A stretch of DNA of 7,351 bases, from NCBI GenBank assembly GCA_029863825.1, contig JAOTUP010000090.1, positions 1-7,351 on the forward strand. The letters are read 5' to 3'. Both the position numbers and the translations under genes were made by a program. Under the pieces are notes generated by a model. The model saw only the letters and a program-made list of their open reading frames with translations. It searched no databases and was not told the DNA's origin. Every line of letters begins with the position of its first letter. Position 1 is the first letter of the stretch. Origin of the DNA: Acidobacteriota bacterium (lineage in GTDB: Bacteria > Acidobacteriota > Thermoanaerobaculia > Multivoradales > JAHEKO01). Below are positions 5,355 through 7,351 of this stretch, one piece after another.

Positions 5355-7204
5355 GAGGCCACCACGGCTTCGGGAGTGGTCTTCGCCTCTTCGATCGTCG
5401 GCTTCTTCCCCGCCAAGCCGGCGAGCCAGAAGACGAAGCCGATCAGGGCGAAGAAAAGAAGGACCGTTACCGACACGACCTGAGTGGCGAATCCGAGAGT
5501 TGGAGTGAAGGCATCGGGCGAAGTGTCACGAATCACGCCGTAGACGTGCCAGTGAAGGCGCAGACCGGAGCGCACATAGCCCATGAGTCCCATGGTCCAG
5601 GTAAAGGTGACCGCCAGCGCGATGAGCAGGTACTGGGAGACCGGGTTGATTGTGCCCCATTCGGTCGTCGTCGATTTGGCGTTGCGCAACAGCAGAACAT
5701 CGATGATTGTGACGAGGATAATTGCCAGAAGTACTGAGCCGACCTGTGGAATCGACAGCTTGATCCGCACCGTTGCCTCGACGAAGTAGCCGTAGACGCC
5801 GAGAAAGAGGACGATCGATGCGGCAGCGGCGAAGATCGCGAACTGGATGGCATTACCAAGCTTGGCCCAGGACACCGTTGGGACCTTGCTGCTGCGCCGG
5901 TAGAGAAGGAAGCTCACATAGGTCGTCAGGATGAGAATGTTGACCGCCGTGTTCTTCGCCGACATCACGCCCATGTAGCCGAGAGCAGGATGGGATGAGC
6001 CGCCCATCGACTGGATCTCCTCTATCGTCGAGATGATCGATCGCGGTGTTGCCCACACGGCGAAGCAGAGGGTGATGATGATCAGCAAGTATTTGATGTA
6101 GGAGCGGTAGCGCTCTGCACCCTGGACGCGCCCCATGCCGAGCCACAAGTACCAGTTGGCGAAGAGAAAGAGATTGCCGATCAGGACCGCCTGAATGATG
6201 AAGAGCCAGGAAAACGCCCCGCCCATCATCGTCAGCCCCATGGTCTGGGAGAAGGCGTAGATCTCGGAGGCCAGGTAGTAGCCGGCAAAGGGCAGCGGCA
6301 GCAGCCCGACAATGGCGACGAAGTTGCCGATGTAGCCCATCCAGTCGTAATGCGCCTTCTCCTCGGGAGTCCGAGCCTTGAGAAACTGGTAGGCGGCGTA
6401 AGCGGCGGCGATCGAGCCGCCAAAGGCGATATTGGCGATGATCCGGTGGATGTTGATCGGCATCCAGGTGTAGTTGCTGACCGCTTCCCAGGTGCTGATG
6501 AGCGCTCCGTGCTCCGAGATGCCCGAGGGTGTCGTCATGAAGGTCAGCCAGGCGTTGGCGATGAACATAATCGCAGTGCCGACGAGGTTGAGCATGACGC
6601 CGAGAAACAGATGCATCTTTGGTCCGAACTTGCCCCAACCGTAGTAGTAGCTGTAGAGGAATCCGGCTTCGAAGAAGAACAGCAGGACATATGGGAGAAA
6701 GGTCGGCGAGAAGACGTGCATCATGTAGTTGGTGAACTTCGGGTAGAGAGCGATCAGCATGAAGGTCAGCGCAGCACCGAAGGTCGCCGTCAGGGAGAAC
6801 GACACCGAGAGAAGCTTGGTGAACTCGTAGGCGAGCGCGTCGTAACGTTTGTCGCCGGTCTTGTAGCCGATGAACTCGATAATGACGGCGAACATCGGCA
6901 CCGCGAGAACGAAAGCCGCGAAGAGCAGATGGAGCTGAGCAACGACCCATATGGCAACGCGGCTGCCGACTCGCGGGAATGCCCGGTACTCCTCCTCCTC
7001 GTACACTCGTTCCAGAGCTTTCTCCTGGGCGGCGACGGCCGCGTCCTCGATCGCCTGGTCGCGAGGCGTGCGCTCTTCCCCAGTAGCTGCAATCGGGGCC
7101 GTGTAGGAGGCCTTCGAGTTCACGTACATCGCCACGCGTACCGCGGCGATAACGGCCAGGAAGAGAAGAACTCCGACGAGGATCAGTGGCGGCTTGCGCT
7201 TCAC
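5351..7204 (-). CDS. CydA-like cytochrome bd-superfamily membrane subunit
   Basis: This 617-residue protein has about 14 membrane helices. The start is GTG at 7204, with GAGG 8 bases upstream. Helix 1 (about 7-29) is an extra N-terminal anchor followed by a charged periplasmic helix (45-75). Residues about 84-360 align by eye with E. coli CydA. QLHLLFAAF carries His92, matching the haem ligand His19. FFFEAGF carries Glu179, matching Glu107. YGWGKFGPKMHLF and IANAWL match the FGWDRLG and VANGWM regions. NIHRIIANIAFGG carries His253, matching His186. The long quinol-binding loop and the GRQPW motif of quinol oxidases are absent, and the Glu99 position appears to be Pro. Several extra C-terminal helices (about 450-598) and a His-containing loop (LRLHWHVYG, 548-556) have no CydA counterpart. 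This fits the non-quinol members of the bd superfamily that work with cytochromes c. Oxygen reduction is the likely role, but NO or another reaction is not excluded. No CydB is seen. Confidence 0.88.
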   Translation of the reverse strand: MKRKPPLILVGVLLFLAVIAAVRVAMYVNSKASYTAPIAATGEERTPRDQAIEDAAVAAQEKALERVYEEEEYRAFPRVGSRVAIWVVAQLHLLFAAFVLAVPMFAVIIEFIGYKTGDKRYDALAYEFTKLLSVSFSLTATFGAALTFMLIALYPKFTNYMMHVFSPTFLPYVLLFFFEAGFLYSYYYGWGKFGPKMHLFLGVMLNLVGTAIMFIANAWLTFMTTPSGISEHGALISTWEAVSNYTWMPINIHRIIANIAFGGSIAAAYAAYQFLKARTPEEKAHYDWMGYIGNFVAIVGLLPLPFAGYYLASEIYAFSQTMGLTMMGGAFSWLFIIQAVLIGNLFLFANWYLWLGMGRVQGAERYRSYIKYLLIIITLCFAVWATPRSIISTIEEIQSMGGSSHPALGYMGVMSAKNTAVNILILTTYVSFLLYRRSSKVPTVSWAKLGNAIQFAIFAAAASIVLFLGVYGYFVEATVRIKLSIPQVGSVLLAIILVTIIDVLLLRNAKSTTTEWGTINPVSQYLLIALAVTFTWTMGLMGYVRSGLRLHWHVYGVIRDTSPDAFTPTLGFATQVVSVTVLLFFALIGFVFWLAGLAGKKPTIEEAKTTPEAVVAS

Positions 7205-7212
7205 GAAGGTTT

Positions 7213-7216
7213 CCTC
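7213..7216 (-). promoter_or_regulatory. Ribosome binding site for the GTG start of the CydA-like gene
   Basis: GAGG, part of GATGAGGAAACC on the minus strand, lies 8 bases before GTG 7204. It overlaps the TGA stop of the upstream cytochrome gene. No ATG in the same frame gives a better start. Confidence 0.55.
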
Positions 7217-7351
7217 ATCGGTTCTGAAGCTCCCTGACGTGGGCGACGATCGCCCAGCGGTCCTCGACAGGAAGGCGCGCTCCGAGCGACGGCATCAATC
7301 CGACGCCATTCGAGATGGTCTGGAAGATCTGTCCGTCCGGCAACTGAACGA
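7215..7351 (-). CDS. C-terminal end of an ActE-like monohaem cytochrome c, N-terminus off the right edge
   Basis: The last 45 codons of a gene end at TGA 7217-7215. The visible residues include LPDGQIFQTISNGVGLMPSL and PVEDRWAIVAHVRELQ. This is the standard end of a class I cytochrome c domain: the haem-ligand Met sits in GLMPS and the C-terminal helix in VEDRWAIVAHVR. The wording closely resembles ActE, the monohaem cytochrome c of alternative complex III (quinol:cytochrome c oxidoreductase). The CXXCH site would lie outside the window. The next gene starts 10 bases later, so they share an operon. It could equally be a stand-alone cytochrome c of the same family. Confidence 0.8.
   Translation of the reverse strand, partial: VQLPDGQIFQTISNGVGLMPSLGARLPVEDRWAIVAHVRELQNR

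Noticed and set aside
6350..7237. 295-residue open frame on the plus strand
   Set aside because: Highly charged, low-complexity product antisense to the CydA-like gene; a GC-driven shadow.

Overview
The window is GC-rich bacterial DNA. Every gene I can support lies on the minus strand, so transcription runs from right to left. The content suggests an environmental aerobic or microaerobic bacterium. It has a cytochrome bd-superfamily membrane subunit paired with c-type cytochromes, an ethylbenzene-dehydrogenase-type haem domain, a large diverged cyclophilin lipoprotein and a secreted repeat-type protein. Acidobacteriota or a neighbouring phylum would fit. That is an impression from family resemblance, not a classification.

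Right part (about 7351 to 2228): a tight respiratory operon. In transcription order it contains: the C-terminal end of a small cytochrome c that resembles the ActE subunit of alternative complex III; a 617-residue, roughly 14-helix CydA-like protein; a 175-residue membrane-anchored monohaem cytochrome c; a 270-residue protein with four membrane helices and a periplasmic cytochrome c domain; and a 596-residue diheme cytochrome c with an EB_dh-type haem b domain and a C-terminal membrane anchor. The three internal junctions overlap (ATGA, ATGA, TGATG) and the first gap is only 10 bases. The products are therefore probably made in fixed ratios and assembled together. I infer a membrane-bound electron transfer complex in which periplasmic c-haems feed, or draw from, a bd-type haem core. 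No CydB is present in the window. The usual quinol-site motif of CydA is not visible, so the electron donor is more likely a cytochrome c than quinol.

Middle (about 2227 to 1784): a spacer of about 440 bases with no convincing gene. An 8-bp tandem repeat runs across the stop codon of the diheme gene, and an AT-rich patch just upstream of the next gene probably holds its promoter.

Left part (1783 to 1): a second, two-gene unit. It has a diverged cyclophilin-like lipoprotein that probably starts at CTG, then, 20 bases on, a secreted protein of unknown function that runs off the left edge.

The most unusual points are the cytochrome-c-linked CydA-like operon without CydB, the five acidic FWG repeats inserted inside the EB_dh domain, and the cyclophilin with a lost active site and an insertion of about 100 residues.
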